64,000 nt of DNA from Engelhardtia mirabilis (lineage in GTDB: Bacteria > Planctomycetota > UBA1135 > GCA-002686595), in contig NZ_CP036287.1 in NCBI RefSeq assembly GCF_007748095.1, positions 6,634,001 to 6,698,000 of the forward strand, written 5' to 3'. Below are positions 55,045 to 64,000 of the stretch, piece after piece. Both the position numbers and the translations under genes were made by a program. The notes beneath the pieces are model-generated. The model was not told the DNA's origin. It was given only the letters and a program-made list of their open reading frames with translations, and searched no databases. Every line of letters starts with the position of its first letter. The first letter of the stretch is position 1.

Positions 55045-56481
55045 ATGGGTCACCCGATGTATTTGAAGCCCGTCTTCTTGTTCGCAATCGTCACCCCAAC
55101 CCTCGCCAGCGCCCAGGTGGACAGCCCCGTGCCCTGCCCGAATCAAGGGGAGACAGAAAAGGCCGCTGCGGGGCGCCATCACGACACGATTACATGTGGA
55201 AGCCAGGTCGAGTGGAAGTTCTGGGGCAAGGTTGATGCAAGCGGGACCATCATCGCGGTCGAGGCTGGGACCGAGGGCGCTTTCGAAATCAAGGCGACGA
55301 GCCCGGCCGATTGCCCCTACCAGGGGTCGTTCTTCAGCGACACTCTATCGAAGTGTGAAGGCAACCCGGTCAATGGCGATTGGTGCAAATCGGACGCCTA
55401 CACGGTCACAGAACGGCGATTTGAAACCCCAGATTTCAATCCGTGCCCAGCGGTGACGGTGGATCAAGCAGTCGCATTCTTTCTTGACAACCAGGCTTGG
55501 CCCACGTGCGCGGATCTCGTCGAAGTAGAGCCCATCACCCACAAGTCGGCCCAACAACACGCCTGCGCCTTCGTCGACCCAGACCAACCCGGCGGTGGCG
55601 GGGGCCTATTGCTGGTCGAGGGCGACCCTCGCTCCCACCTCGATTTCCCCCTCGACGTTGAACCAGACCATCCGCTTCGCGTCGCTCTCGCAACCGACGA
55701 CCCCGACGCTCACCCTGCCGAGCTCTTCGAGATTCGTAGTGGGTTTGCGCCGATCGAAGGGGAGATCGACTTTTCACTTCGAAGCCAAACCAAGACCTTC
55801 GACCCTGTCAGTGGAGCTGAGCTGCGCTCTGCCGACCGCATCCTGACCGGGACGATCCGCTCTGGAGAGGAATACCGCTTCCTGTGCTCTGAGGCGGGTC
55901 GGGATGCCGATTCGGGAGAGCCGACATCGATCTTGGAAGAGTGGGTTCGAGATCAAGTGGGCCTCTACCAGCGAACCCATGGCGGTTGGCGTGGCCTCGC
56001 GACCTCGACCGCCGGCGGCCTCGCCAACAGTGCGGAGCGCCTGCAGTTCCCGGAGATCAAGACCCTGTCAACGTGGATGGAACGCCCATTCAACGTGAGT
56101 CTCTCGCGGAGCATGGCGTATGAGATGGTCGAAGAGGTCGGGGCGACGGTCTATCGAGGTGCCATGAAGGCTAGTTGGCCTTTGAATCAGCTCGTTTCGA
56201 CCATCTCACTCTCCCCCACGACCGGCCGACCAGTGGGCATCGAGTACAGCTTCGGAGATTCGCACCCCCAGGTTCGTCTCGCATTCTCGGCCTATCGCGA
56301 GTTGGCACCTGGCATCTGGCGGCCCCTCTCGATCACCGAGGAGCAACTCGACAGCACCAGCGGCCTGGTCGTTGTCACTCGAAGGTCAACGATTACCGTC
56401 CACGCCTATCGGGAAGATCACGGCCTTGCCTTCAGCCTGCCGACGCCGAGCAGCAACGAATGGTTCGTCGAGAAGCCCTAG
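55045..56481 (+). CDS. Secreted hypothetical protein with unusual composition
   Basis: A 478-residue protein that I do not recognise. A signal peptide follows the second Met (MYLKPVFLFAIVTPTLASA), so the start could be 55057 and not 55045. The N-terminal half has eight or more Cys (CPNQG, TCGSQ, DCPYQG, KCEG, WCKSD, PCPAV, TCADL, HACAF), suggesting disulfide bonds. The second half resembles an outer-surface beta domain with YEMVEEVGATVYRGAM and a periplasmic-type repeat. The gene has visibly lower GC at third codon positions than its neighbours, which suggests relatively recent acquisition. Confidence 0.7.
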   Translation: MGHPMYLKPVFLFAIVTPTLASAQVDSPVPCPNQGETEKAAAGRHHDTITCGSQVEWKFWGKVDASGTIIAVEAGTEGAFEIKATSPADCPYQGSFFSDTLSKCEGNPVNGDWCKSDAYTVTERRFETPDFNPCPAVTVDQAVAFFLDNQAWPTCADLVEVEPITHKSAQQHACAFVDPDQPGGGGGLLLVEGDPRSHLDFPLDVEPDHPLRVALATDDPDAHPAELFEIRSGFAPIEGEIDFSLRSQTKTFDPVSGAELRSADRILTGTIRSGEEYRFLCSEAGRDADSGEPTSILEEWVRDQVGLYQRTHGGWRGLATSTAGGLANSAERLQFPEIKTLSTWMERPFNVSLSRSMAYEMVEEVGATVYRGAMKASWPLNQLVSTISLSPTTGRPVGIEYSFGDSHPQVRLAFSAYRELAPGIWRPLSITEEQLDSTSGLVVVTRRSTITVHAYREDHGLAFSLPTPSSNEWFVEKP

Positions 56482-56496
56482 TGTCCTAGATCGGGA

Positions 56497-56625
56497 ACTC
56501 GGCGTCACTTCCCGGGCTCCGACCGCCGCTGGCGTCGCCAGCGCCTCCTCCGAGTATCGCAGCAGATACTCGTCGTCGGCGCGCCTTGCCAGCATCGATC
56601 GGACCTCCGGGAAGTGACGCCGAGT
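56497..56625. repeat. Branched hairpin element
   Basis: A 19-bp inverted repeat (56497-56515 and 56607-56625, ACTCGGCGTCACTTCCCGG and its complement) encloses two further perfect 8-bp-stem hairpins at 56527-56543 and 56551-56572. The whole 129 bp could fold into a branched structure in DNA or RNA. It lies 16 bp after the stop of the secreted-protein gene and before an IS66 remnant. It may be a terminator-like or mobile structured element; it does not match families A or B. Confidence 0.65.
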
Positions 56626-56746
56626 CCACCGGTGCTCCGATGCAGATCGGCGCAGGTGAGGGTCGAAGGCGTCCGACGCCGAAGTCCGACAGGCCGTTGC
56701 CGGCGACCGAGCCGGCAGCTGCGACGGTGGCATGACGAAAAGATGA

Positions 56747-57076
56747 GCGAGATCGCGTGGCCGAACGGTCCTGGCGGAGCACCACCGGGAGCGGCTTGGG
56801 GAGCAGGCGGAGAGCGAGCTGAGCAGGACCGAGTTCGACGAGGAGGTCGGCGTCTCGGCCACGACGCTCGACGGGTGGCGTAGGCGATCGGCGGACTCGG
56901 CCGAGGGGCGCGAGGCCGGCGAGTTCGTGGAGGTGCAGATGGCCGACGACGGGGTCGGGACGAGGCAGCGGACTCCAATCGTGCTGACGATCGACGATTC
57001 CCGCGATCCCGAACGAGCGCCCCGGGCACGATCCACGAACCTCTCTTGCCGGCCACGCGGAGATCGAGCCCCCTGA
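56747..57076 (+). pseudogene. Remnant of an IS66-family TnpA (orf1)
   Basis: An open frame of about 109 codons without a plausible start encodes a helix-turn-helix region (SELSRTEFDEEVGVSATTLD, then GWRRRS) followed by GEFVEVQMADDG. This order, an HTH with a WRRR end and then a FVEV strand, is that of the small IS66 accessory protein TnpA. The first codons are missing or shifted, and no tnpB or tnpC follows. It appears to be a decayed insertion-sequence fragment. Confidence 0.5.
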
Positions 57077-57200
57077 GCCGACGTCCGACGTGGGCTCGCG
57101 CGGCGATTGCCCCCATCGCGTCTTCCTCCGAGGTTCTGCTGCTAGGGTCGACCCTCGCGGTCCTCGTTCCTTTCACGACGCCACCGAACCGGAGTGCCCC

Positions 57201-59159
57201 TTGCCTTCCACTCTCGCCCTGCCCGTCGTCCGTCACGCCGCCGCCTGTACCCTCGCGGCGTCGCTGCTCACCTGCCCCACCTTCGCCCAGGTCAACGACT
57301 TCGCCGACCTCGACTGGACCTTCTCGGGGCCGAACTCGGCCTCCGGTTCGATCGACGACGAAGTGATGGTGATCGTCGGGCCCGACCACACCTGTGACGG
57401 CGAGCTCGTGGCCTGGTACACCTGCGTCGCGCCGGTCAGCGGGACCGTCCGCGCGACGCTCTACTGGACCAACTTCGACAGCTGGGCGCTCAGTGCCCAT
57501 CCGATCTTCGACTGGCCGCTCTACCAAGTCGACGGGGTCGCCGAGAAGCTCGGCACCACCGGTACGTTCACCGAGTACTGGTTCACCGGCGTGTACGACG
57601 TGAACTTCGACGTTCAGCGGGGACAAGTCTTCGGCTTCGGCGTCGAGACCAAGGACTGCGCGGAGGGGCCCGGCTCCGCCACGTTCTTCGACATCGAACT
57701 GCAACCCGCGGCGTGGATCGACCTGGGCCAGGGTCTCGATCCGAGCGTGGACCTGGTCGTTCCCGCGCCGGCCAGCCCGACCCAGTTCGAGGCAGGGCTC
57801 GTCGCCCTCGGTGACGTGAACGGGGACGGCATCGGCGACTTCGCGACCGCGGCGCCGATCGCCGTCCTGTCGGGAGCCGACGGCGCCTTCCTCTGGTCCG
57901 AGAGCACCGCCGGCCCCGACCTGCCCCTGCTTCGCAACGCAGGCGACGTGGATGGCGATGGCGTTGCGGACCTGGCCATGGGCCAGTTCGCCGCACCGAT
58001 GGTGCGCCTGCTCTCGGGAGCGAGCGGCTCGTCCTTGTGGTCGTGGACCGCGCCGGCCGGCGAGCCCTACGGGGTGTCCCTCGCCTGCTTCGGCGACCTG
58101 GACGGCGACGGCGTCCTCGACGTCGCGGTCGGTGCGGACGAGTACACCAGTCTCGCCGTCCAAGTGCTCTCGGGGGCGACCGGGACGGTGCTCGCGCCGA
58201 TCCTGCCGCCGACCGGCGCGAAGTTCTTCGGCGCCGTGCTGGGAAACGTCGGTGACCTCGACCAGGACGGTCTCAGCGACCTGGGCGTCGTCGCGAGCCC
58301 CTTGCCCCTGCAGATCCACTCGGGAGCCACCGGCCAGCTGGACCGTCAGCTGGGGCCCTACTGGAACGACCGGCCCACCAACCTGCAGTCCGCCGGCGAC
58401 TGGAACGGCGACGGTCAGCCCGACGTCGCACTCGGCTTGGTCCCTATCAGCGAGGCCTTCGAACTGCTGCCCGGGAGGGTCGAGGTCTGGTCGGGCTCGG
58501 ACGGCGCGGTACTGCTCGAGCGGGAGGGGGACTTTCCCCACTCGCGCTTCGGCAGCGTCCTGACCGGGGACTTCGACCTAGACGGCGACGGTAGCCCGGA
58601 GCTGGTGGTGGCCGCCGGCGGGCAGACTGCCCAGTCGCAGGTCGTGCCGGGCCACGTCGTCGTCCTGCGCGCGCCGCAGGGCGACGTGCTTTGCGAGTTC
58701 ATGGGCGAGGAAGCGCTCGAAGTGCGCGGTATCGCGTGGGACCCCACGCCGGGGCAGGCGCGCCTGGCCGTGGCGGTCGACTCCGTGCTCGCCGGGCGAG
58801 AGCTGCGGCTGTTCTCCGACTTCGCGCAGGAGGGCACGCCGCACCTCGAGCTGGCCGGCCCGCCGAGCCCCGGCGGCCCGCTGACCATCTCGATCGAGGC
58901 CGGCAACCCGGGCCGTCCGGCCCTGGTGTTCGTCGGACTCTCTTCCATCGACTTGCCCCTGGCCGGCGGCGTCCTGGTGCCCAGCCCGGACTTGATCCAG
59001 ACCCTGCAGCTCGACGGCGACGGGCGTGCGGACCTGATCACCACCTGGCCCGACGCCGTGCCGGCCGGGACGAAGCTCTGGGCCCAGGCCTGGATCCCCG
59101 ACGTCGACGGTCCCTTCGGGCAGACGGCGACCAACGCGGTCGTGACGCCGCTGCCCTGA
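57201..59159 (+). CDS. Secreted FG-GAP/VCBS-repeat protein
   Basis: A 652-residue protein if it starts at the TTG at 57201, which puts a signal peptide (LPVVRHAAACTLAASLLTCPTFAQ) at the N-terminus. Residues about 25-190 form a beta domain. Six calcium-type repeats follow at about 205-480, each with a D-x-D/N-G-D-G core: GDVNGDGIGDFA, GDVDGDGVADLA, GDLDGDGVLDVA, GDLDQDGLSDLG, GDWNGDGQPDVA and DFDLDGDGSPEL, forming an integrin-like beta-propeller. A C-terminal domain of about 100 residues may be a sorting or anchoring module. The ligand is unknown. Confidence 0.85.
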   Translation: MPSTLALPVVRHAAACTLAASLLTCPTFAQVNDFADLDWTFSGPNSASGSIDDEVMVIVGPDHTCDGELVAWYTCVAPVSGTVRATLYWTNFDSWALSAHPIFDWPLYQVDGVAEKLGTTGTFTEYWFTGVYDVNFDVQRGQVFGFGVETKDCAEGPGSATFFDIELQPAAWIDLGQGLDPSVDLVVPAPASPTQFEAGLVALGDVNGDGIGDFATAAPIAVLSGADGAFLWSESTAGPDLPLLRNAGDVDGDGVADLAMGQFAAPMVRLLSGASGSSLWSWTAPAGEPYGVSLACFGDLDGDGVLDVAVGADEYTSLAVQVLSGATGTVLAPILPPTGAKFFGAVLGNVGDLDQDGLSDLGVVASPLPLQIHSGATGQLDRQLGPYWNDRPTNLQSAGDWNGDGQPDVALGLVPISEAFELLPGRVEVWSGSDGAVLLEREGDFPHSRFGSVLTGDFDLDGDGSPELVVAAGGQTAQSQVVPGHVVVLRAPQGDVLCEFMGEEALEVRGIAWDPTPGQARLAVAVDSVLAGRELRLFSDFAQEGTPHLELAGPPSPGGPLTISIEAGNPGRPALVFVGLSSIDLPLAGGVLVPSPDLIQTLQLDGDGRADLITTWPDAVPAGTKLWAQAWIPDVDGPFGQTATNAVVTPLP

Positions 59160-59191
59160 AGGCGGCGCACGCGACAGCATCCAGGCCCTGG

Positions 59192-60898
59192 ATGAACCGC
59201 AAGATCGACGACCCCTCGTCGCGCGCGGCGCACTTGTGGGCCTGGATGGGCGGCGCGGTGATCGTCGTGCTGCTCACGGTGCGGGTCTTGGCCGTCGGCG
59301 GCGACGGCAGCGCGCTGCCGGCCGACGAGCCGGTCGTCGCGGTGACCGAGGCGGAGCTTGCGCCGATCGCGGCGCCGGTCGTCCGGCCTGCGGACACCGC
59401 GACGCCGAGGAGCGTCGTTCTGCCGCGCGGGCTGGTCATCACCGTCGAGGCCGAGGGGCCCTGTGTAGAGCAGTCCTTCGAGGTCTTGGCGCGTGCCGAC
59501 GGCGCACGCTGGATCCGGGTCGGGACCTGCGGCGCCGGCGGTACGGTCGCGTGGGCGGAGCCGCGCTTCCCCTGCGAACTGGTCGCCCAGTCCGCGTCGT
59601 GCTGGGGGAGGACTTGCCTCGCCCAGGCTTCCGCGGTCGGGCTCGCGGCCGAGCCGGTGGTGATCTCGGCCAGCGGAGGTGCCGCCGTCGTCGGCCGGCT
59701 CGTCGCACTTGACAGAGCGAGCGACGACTGCCACACCGCTCGCATCTTCTACGTCGCCAGCGTGCTGGACGACCTGCCGGAGTCGAGCGCCGCGCTGGTG
59801 TCGATGCCGCGTTCGATGGCGGGCGCGGTCGAGGCGAATGACTCCGGCGAGTTCAGGATTGACGGGCTGGTGCCGACAACGGAGTACCGACTCTGGGGTG
59901 TGTCCGAGGCGGGCGTCAGCCTCGGCCAGGGGGTTGATGCCGTAGCCGGCGGGCCACCGGTCACGGTCGAGCTGTACCGCTTGGTCGGCGCGCGCGTCGT
60001 GCCCCGCGTGGCCGATCCGTCGCTGCTCGGGCCTTGCTTCCACCCCGGCCGCTGGAGCTACGGCCTGGGCACGAGCGACGGCGGCGGGACCGTGTCCTGG
60101 CGACACCCGCCCCTGCGCTGGATCGGCCAGGGCTTCGACTTCGAGGGGGCGGCGAGCCGCTTCGAGCTGCCGATCCTCGTCATGACGACTGCTGACAGTG
60201 CAGCGGTGACGACGATCCCCCTCACCGGGGGACCGCCCGGATTCGAGCCGGTCTCCGTCGACGTCGAGCTCACCGACGTGAGGCCGGGGGCGCCGCCTCC
60301 CCTGCGCTACGTCGACTTCGATCCCCTCCGGGACGGCGTCGGAACCCTGTCGGTGTCGATCCCCGTCCCGGGGGAGCTGCTCAACGGATCCCAGGACTCG
60401 AGCCTGGGGCGCTTGCATCTGATGCCGCTCGACTCGCGGATCCAGGGGTCGATCGTCGAACTGACCGTGGCCGATCTACCCCGCCTCGAGCTTGGCTGCG
60501 TTCCGGTGGGGACCTATCGAGTCCTGTTCCAAGCTGCCGGAAGCCGCCTGTCCAGTCGCGGGCGCGAGCTTCCGATCGCCGTCGTCGAACGCGGTCAGCT
60601 CGGCGAGGTGCGGATCGACCTCGAGCCCTGGGGCTCCCTCGAGCTGGTCCGCACCGACGCAGCGGGGATCTCGCACACGGGCCAATCGAAGCTGGTGCTC
60701 GAACGCTCGCTCGCACTCGATGACGCCGGCGCCGCCGAACGCATCAGGGCCATCTGCGACGGACCGCCGCACGTCTTCCATCTGATCCCCTGTGGCACTT
60801 GGCACGTGCTGAGCGCCGATCGACGGGGAAACATCGTCGAGCAGCTCGGCGAGGTCACGATCGTCGAAGGCCAGACGGTCACCCTGCGCGTTCCGTAG
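59192..60898 (+). CDS. Large membrane-anchored hypothetical protein
   Basis: A 568-residue protein with one N-terminal membrane helix (AWMGGAVIVVLLTVRVLAVGG, about residues 16-36) and a long external part. Several beta-sandwich-like segments are visible, such as GEFRIDGLVPTTEYRLWGVS near 215-235, similar to CnaB/carboxypeptidase-regulatory repeats. Cys pairs (GPCVEQ, GTCGAG, FPCEL, SCWGRTC) suggest disulfides. It starts 30 bp after the FG-GAP gene, so the two may be an operon. Its layout is like that of the amber-interrupted gene at 52634. No family is recognised. Confidence 0.72.
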   Translation: MNRKIDDPSSRAAHLWAWMGGAVIVVLLTVRVLAVGGDGSALPADEPVVAVTEAELAPIAAPVVRPADTATPRSVVLPRGLVITVEAEGPCVEQSFEVLARADGARWIRVGTCGAGGTVAWAEPRFPCELVAQSASCWGRTCLAQASAVGLAAEPVVISASGGAAVVGRLVALDRASDDCHTARIFYVASVLDDLPESSAALVSMPRSMAGAVEANDSGEFRIDGLVPTTEYRLWGVSEAGVSLGQGVDAVAGGPPVTVELYRLVGARVVPRVADPSLLGPCFHPGRWSYGLGTSDGGGTVSWRHPPLRWIGQGFDFEGAASRFELPILVMTTADSAAVTTIPLTGGPPGFEPVSVDVELTDVRPGAPPPLRYVDFDPLRDGVGTLSVSIPVPGELLNGSQDSSLGRLHLMPLDSRIQGSIVELTVADLPRLELGCVPVGTYRVLFQAAGSRLSSRGRELPIAVVERGQLGEVRIDLEPWGSLELVRTDAAGISHTGQSKLVLERSLALDDAGAAERIRAICDGPPHVFHLIPCGTWHVLSADRRGNIVEQLGEVTIVEGQTVTLRVP

Positions 60899-62174
60899 CG
60901 CGCCGCGATCGCGAGTCGCCCTCGGCCGAGATCACGATCCGCGCGCTGCGTCGGTAGGTGAAGTAAGCGCGAATCCAGTCGATCAGCACGACGACCCGGT
61001 TGCGGAAGCTGACCAGGGTCATGAGGTGCACGGTCATCCACAGGAACCAGGCGGGGAAGCCGGTGAACTGGCGGCCGAAGACCGTGCCCACGGCCGCGGA
61101 GCGACCGATCGTGGCCAGGGATCCGCGGTCCACGTACTCGAAGGGCGCGCGCGGCTGGCCGGCCAGGTCCCGGGCGATGTTGCGGGCCGCGGTGCGCCCG
61201 GCCTGGATCGCGGCGGGGGCGACGCCGGGCACGGGGCCGCCCAGGCCGACGATCGAGGCGGCGTCGCCGCAGACGAAGACCTCGGGGTGGGCGGCCACGG
61301 ACAGGTCCGGTTGAACCGCCGCGCGCCCCTGGCGGTCGACGGGCGCGCCGAGGGAGGCGACCACCGGGGATGCCGCGACCCCTGCGGCCCACACGACGGT
61401 GCGCGCCGGGATGCGCTCGCCGGCAATGTCGACGCCCTCGGCGTCCACGTCGCGCAGGGGACTGGACAGGCGCACCTCGACGCCCAGGCGCTCCAGTTGG
61501 CGCTGGCCCGCCGCGGCCAGCTCAGGCGGCAGGGCCAGGAGGATGCGGTCCGCGGCCTCGACCAGCAGGATGCGCGAGTCGTCGGGGCCGAAGTTGCGGA
61601 AGTCCTCGGCGACGGTGACGCGCGTCAGCTCGGCCAGTGCTCCGGCCAACTCGACGCCGGTGGGCCCGGCCCCGACCACGACGAAGGTCAGCCAGGCGCG
61701 TCGGCGTTCGGGGTTCGGCTCGCGTTCGGCGGCCTCGTGGGCCATCAGCACCCGCCGGCGGATCTCGAGCGCGTCGCGCAGGGTCTTGAGTCCCGGCGCG
61801 CGCTCGGCCCACTGGTCGTGTCCGAAGTAGCTGTGGGTGGCGCCGAGGGCGACGATCAGGAAGTCGTAGGCGAGCTCGCCGTCGGCCAGGATCACCGTGC
61901 GCCGCTCGGGCTCGACCCGCACCACTTCTGCCATCGACACCCGCGCATTGCGCTGGCGATGCAGCAGCCGGCGGATCGGCGCCGCGATGTCCGGCGCGCT
62001 CAAGCCCGCCGTCGCCACCTGGTACAGCAGCGGCTGGAACAGGTGGTGGTTCTGGCGATCGACCAACACCACGTCGACCGCCTCACCGGCGAGCCGCCGC
62101 GCCGCCTCGAGCCCCGCGAACCCGCCGCCGAGGATCACTACCACGGGCCGCGCACCGCCGCTCGAAGTCTGCAT
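60879..62174 (-). CDS. ndh: Type II NADH dehydrogenase (NDH-2)
   Basis: A 431-residue FAD-dependent NADH:quinone oxidoreductase. The FAD motif VVVILGGGFAGLEAARRL is at residues about 11-28 and the NADH motif FVVVGAGPTGVELAGALAE near 163-182. LFQPLLYQVATAGLSAPDIA and the C-terminal VFVCGDAASI are typical of NDH-2. The last 70 residues contain a hydrophobic stretch (PAWFLWMTVHLMTLVSFRNR) used for membrane binding. It passes electrons from NADH to the quinone pool without pumping protons. Its 3' end overlaps the convergent gene by 20 bp. Confidence 0.93.
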   Translation of the reverse strand: MQTSSGGARPVVVILGGGFAGLEAARRLAGEAVDVVLVDRQNHHLFQPLLYQVATAGLSAPDIAAPIRRLLHRQRNARVSMAEVVRVEPERRTVILADGELAYDFLIVALGATHSYFGHDQWAERAPGLKTLRDALEIRRRVLMAHEAAEREPNPERRRAWLTFVVVGAGPTGVELAGALAELTRVTVAEDFRNFGPDDSRILLVEAADRILLALPPELAAAGQRQLERLGVEVRLSSPLRDVDAEGVDIAGERIPARTVVWAAGVAASPVVASLGAPVDRQGRAAVQPDLSVAAHPEVFVCGDAASIVGLGGPVPGVAPAAIQAGRTAARNIARDLAGQPRAPFEYVDRGSLATIGRSAAVGTVFGRQFTGFPAWFLWMTVHLMTLVSFRNRVVVLIDWIRAYFTYRRSARIVISAEGDSRSRRATERAG

Positions 62175-62216
62175 GGGGGTATCGGGTTCAGAGCGCCGGG
62201 CGGCGCCCGGCCGCGC

Positions 62217-63467
62217 TCACCCCAAGGTCTCTTTGATCTCGCCCAGCAGGTGCCCGAGCTTGTCGCGCTTGGTCTGCAGGTAGCGAGTGTTGAAGGAGTT
62301 CGGCTCGGTCTTGAGCGGCACCTGGTCCTCGACCGACAGCCCGTAGCCCTCGAGGCCGGCGATCTTCTTGGGGTTGTTGGTCAGAAGGCGCATGCGGCGC
62401 ACGCCGAGGTAGGTGAGCATCTGCGCGCCGAGGCCGTACTCGCGCAGGTCGGCGGCGTAGCCCAGGGCCTGGTTGGCCTCGACGGTGTCCATGCCCTCGT
62501 CCTGCAGGCGGTAGGCCTTGAGCTTGGCGGCCAGGCCGATGCCGCGGCCTTCCTGGCGCATGTAGACGAGCACACCGTACTTCTGCGCGGCCAGGGTCTG
62601 CAGGGCCTGGTCGAGCTGGGTGCCGCAGTCGCAGCGCAGGGAGTGGAACACGTCGCCGGTCAGGCACTCCGAGTGCACGCGCACGGTGACGACCTCGTCC
62701 ACCGCCTCGCGCGGACCGTCGAGACCGGGACCGGGCATGGCCTCCGTCGTCAGCGCCACGTGCTCGCGGCCGTCGAGCTTGGAGCGGAACAGGTGCGCGC
62801 GGAAGTTGCCGAAGCGCGTTGGCAGGGGCGTGTCCATCTCGACCGCCTCGATCAGGCGCTCGGTCTGGCGGCGGTAGGCGATCAGATCCGCGATGGTCAC
62901 GATCCGCAGGTCGTGCTGCTTGGCGAAGACCTCCAGGTCGGGCATGCGGGCCATGGTCCCGTCGTCCTTCATCACCTCGCAGATCACGCCCGCGGGCCGT
63001 CCGCCCGCCAGGCGCGCCAGGTCGACGATGCCCTCGGTCTGACCGCCGCGCACCAGCACCCCGCCGTCCTTGGCCCGCAGGGGGAAGATGTGACCCGGGC
63101 GAGCCAGGTCGGTGGCGCTGGCGCCCTCGGCGGCGGCGACCTTGATCGTGTGCGCGCGGTCGGCGGCGCTGATGCCCGTCGTCACGCCCTCGCGCGCCTC
63201 GATCGAGACCGTGAAGGCCGTGCCCATGCGGCTTTGGTTCTCATGGGCCTGGGGCGGAAGATCGAGCTGATCGCAGAGCGCCTCGCCCATCGGCATGCAG
63301 ATCAGCCCGCGCGCCTCCTTGGCCATGAAGTTGATGGCTTCAGGCGTCACGTGCTCGGCGAGCATCGCGACGTCGCCCTCGTTCTCGCGACCCGGGTCGT
63401 CGACGAGGATGATCATCTTCCCGGCGCGCAGGTCTTCGAGGGCGGCGGGGATCGTGCTGAGCGGCAT
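62217..63467 (-). CDS. ribBA: Bifunctional DHBP synthase/GTP cyclohydrolase II
   Basis: A 416-residue RibBA, providing both precursors for riboflavin. The N-terminal DHBP synthase half (about residues 1-200) has DDPGRENEGD, TGISAADRAHTI and RPGHIFPLRAKDGGVL. The C-terminal GTP cyclohydrolase II half (about 210-410) has the Zn-binding Cys in VHSECLTGDVFHSLRCDCGT and the catalytic MRQEGRGIGL. Both active sites appear intact. The ATG at 63467 starts directly before the first conserved helix. No other rib gene is in the window. Confidence 0.96.
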   Translation of the reverse strand: MPLSTIPAALEDLRAGKMIILVDDPGRENEGDVAMLAEHVTPEAINFMAKEARGLICMPMGEALCDQLDLPPQAHENQSRMGTAFTVSIEAREGVTTGISAADRAHTIKVAAAEGASATDLARPGHIFPLRAKDGGVLVRGGQTEGIVDLARLAGGRPAGVICEVMKDDGTMARMPDLEVFAKQHDLRIVTIADLIAYRRQTERLIEAVEMDTPLPTRFGNFRAHLFRSKLDGREHVALTTEAMPGPGLDGPREAVDEVVTVRVHSECLTGDVFHSLRCDCGTQLDQALQTLAAQKYGVLVYMRQEGRGIGLAAKLKAYRLQDEGMDTVEANQALGYAADLREYGLGAQMLTYLGVRRMRLLTNNPKKIAGLEGYGLSVEDQVPLKTEPNSFNTRYLQTKRDKLGHLLGEIKETLG

Positions 63468-63630
63468 GGTGGGTGCCCTTCGGAGCGGATGGGACGTCCT
63501 GGCCGGGGCCGGGACGGAATCGGTCGGACCCTCTCGCGCGGTCCTTTGAGCGCGCTGGTCGACCTGACATCTTAGTCCACTCGGCCGACCCTTCCCGGCC
63601 CCGACTCCACGACTGACGCCCAGGCCCGCC

Positions 63631-64000
63631 ATGACCCACGCAGCCCACCGCCCCGATCGGGCCCCTCGCAGCCCCTGGTTCGCCGTCGCCCTGGGAGTCC
63701 TGGCATCCTGCGCGAGCCCGTCCTCGGTCTCCGATCGCAGAGAGCCCGTCGACACCGGCGGCGCGCGTCTGGTCGGAGCGGAGATCGACCTGCCCACGCG
63801 GCCGGACCTGTTGGACGTGGCGCGACTCGAGGCCGGCCGCACTACCGGCGGCGGGCGCCTGCTGCTGCTGCTGCGAAACGGCGACATCGCCGTGCGCGAG
63901 CGCGCGGCCACCGCACTGGGACGCCTGCCCTTCCCGCGCTACGGCTCGGAAGTGACCGACGCCCTGTGCACGGCCCTGGCCGACAACGCGCCGGAAGTCC
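63631..64000 (+). CDS. Lipoprotein with HEAT-like repeat, truncated by the window end
   Basis: An open frame from ATG 63631 to the window edge (123 codons so far). A signal peptide ends in the lipobox LASC, with the lipidated Cys at about residue 27. The mature part has RNGDIAVRERAATALGRLP, typical of a HEAT/PBS-lyase-like repeat, and a further helix after it. In many bacteria such lipoproteins continue into a peptidyl-prolyl isomerase or other enzyme domain, but that part is outside the window. It is divergent from ribBA. Confidence 0.7.
   Translation, partial: MTHAAHRPDRAPRSPWFAVALGVLASCASPSSVSDRREPVDTGGARLVGAEIDLPTRPDLLDVARLEAGRTTGGGRLLLLLRNGDIAVRERAATALGRLPFPRYGSEVTDALCTALADNAPEV

Overview
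The window is a 64 kb stretch of a very GC-rich bacterial chromosome. Genes are dense on both strands, and GTG starts and 4-nt start/stop overlaps are common. Several features together suggest a member of the Planctomycetota: ECF sigma factors fused or paired with membrane proteins, a von Willebrand protein carrying an anti-sigma-like N-terminus, a Ser/Thr kinase fused to a formylglycine-enzyme-like domain, a type I sulfatase and an FG-GAP/VCBS secreted protein. That assignment is inference from gene content. No rRNA, tRNA or CRISPR array was found.

Layout. 1-3000: an ECF sigma factor with a transmembrane segment and a large extracytoplasmic part, flanked by two near-identical long hairpin repeats. 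3013-14238: a phosphate island on the minus strand (pstS, pstC, pstA, pstB, a triple-repeat lipoprotein, phoU), a divergent OprP-like porin, and a PhoB-type regulator with no PhoR in view; PstC and PstA are far longer than usual. 14345-20131: tryptophan 2,3-dioxygenase divergent from a biotin operon bioB-bioF-bioD-bioA. A C17 tract lies between the BioF and BioD coding parts and throws them out of frame. 20110-23185: a phosphatase-like lipoprotein, a DUF423 protein, a feruloyl-CoA synthetase-like ligase and a perfect 63-bp-arm palindrome. 23195-31965: an ECF sigma/VWA membrane protein pair, an agmatinase-family enzyme and the kinase-FGE fusion. 32062-45456: small proteins, a CaCA antiporter, a sulfatase, a class I amidotransferase, aroB, carB, an NAD-dependent epimerase, and an HTTM/DCC membrane protein with a small partner. 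45728-49612: GspL/PilM-like and PilO/GspM-like proteins behind an ECF sigma/anti-sigma/CpxP-like set.

49858-57076 is more accessory in character: a ParB-domain protein beside a lone repeat arm, a Cys-rich small ORF, an FGE-fold secreted protein, a gene cut by an in-frame amber codon, a secreted protein of less GC-biased composition, a branched hairpin element and an IS66 TnpA remnant. 57201-64000 returns to dense housekeeping and surface genes: FG-GAP protein, membrane-anchored hypothetical, type II NADH dehydrogenase, RibBA, and the start of a lipoprotein that runs off the window.

How the parts work together. The porin, PstS, PstCAB, PhoU and PhoB form a complete phosphate uptake and signalling set apart from the sensor kinase. 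The bio genes cover the last four steps of biotin synthesis. Three separate ECF loci, each with a membrane or anti-sigma component, suggest envelope-centred transcriptional control.
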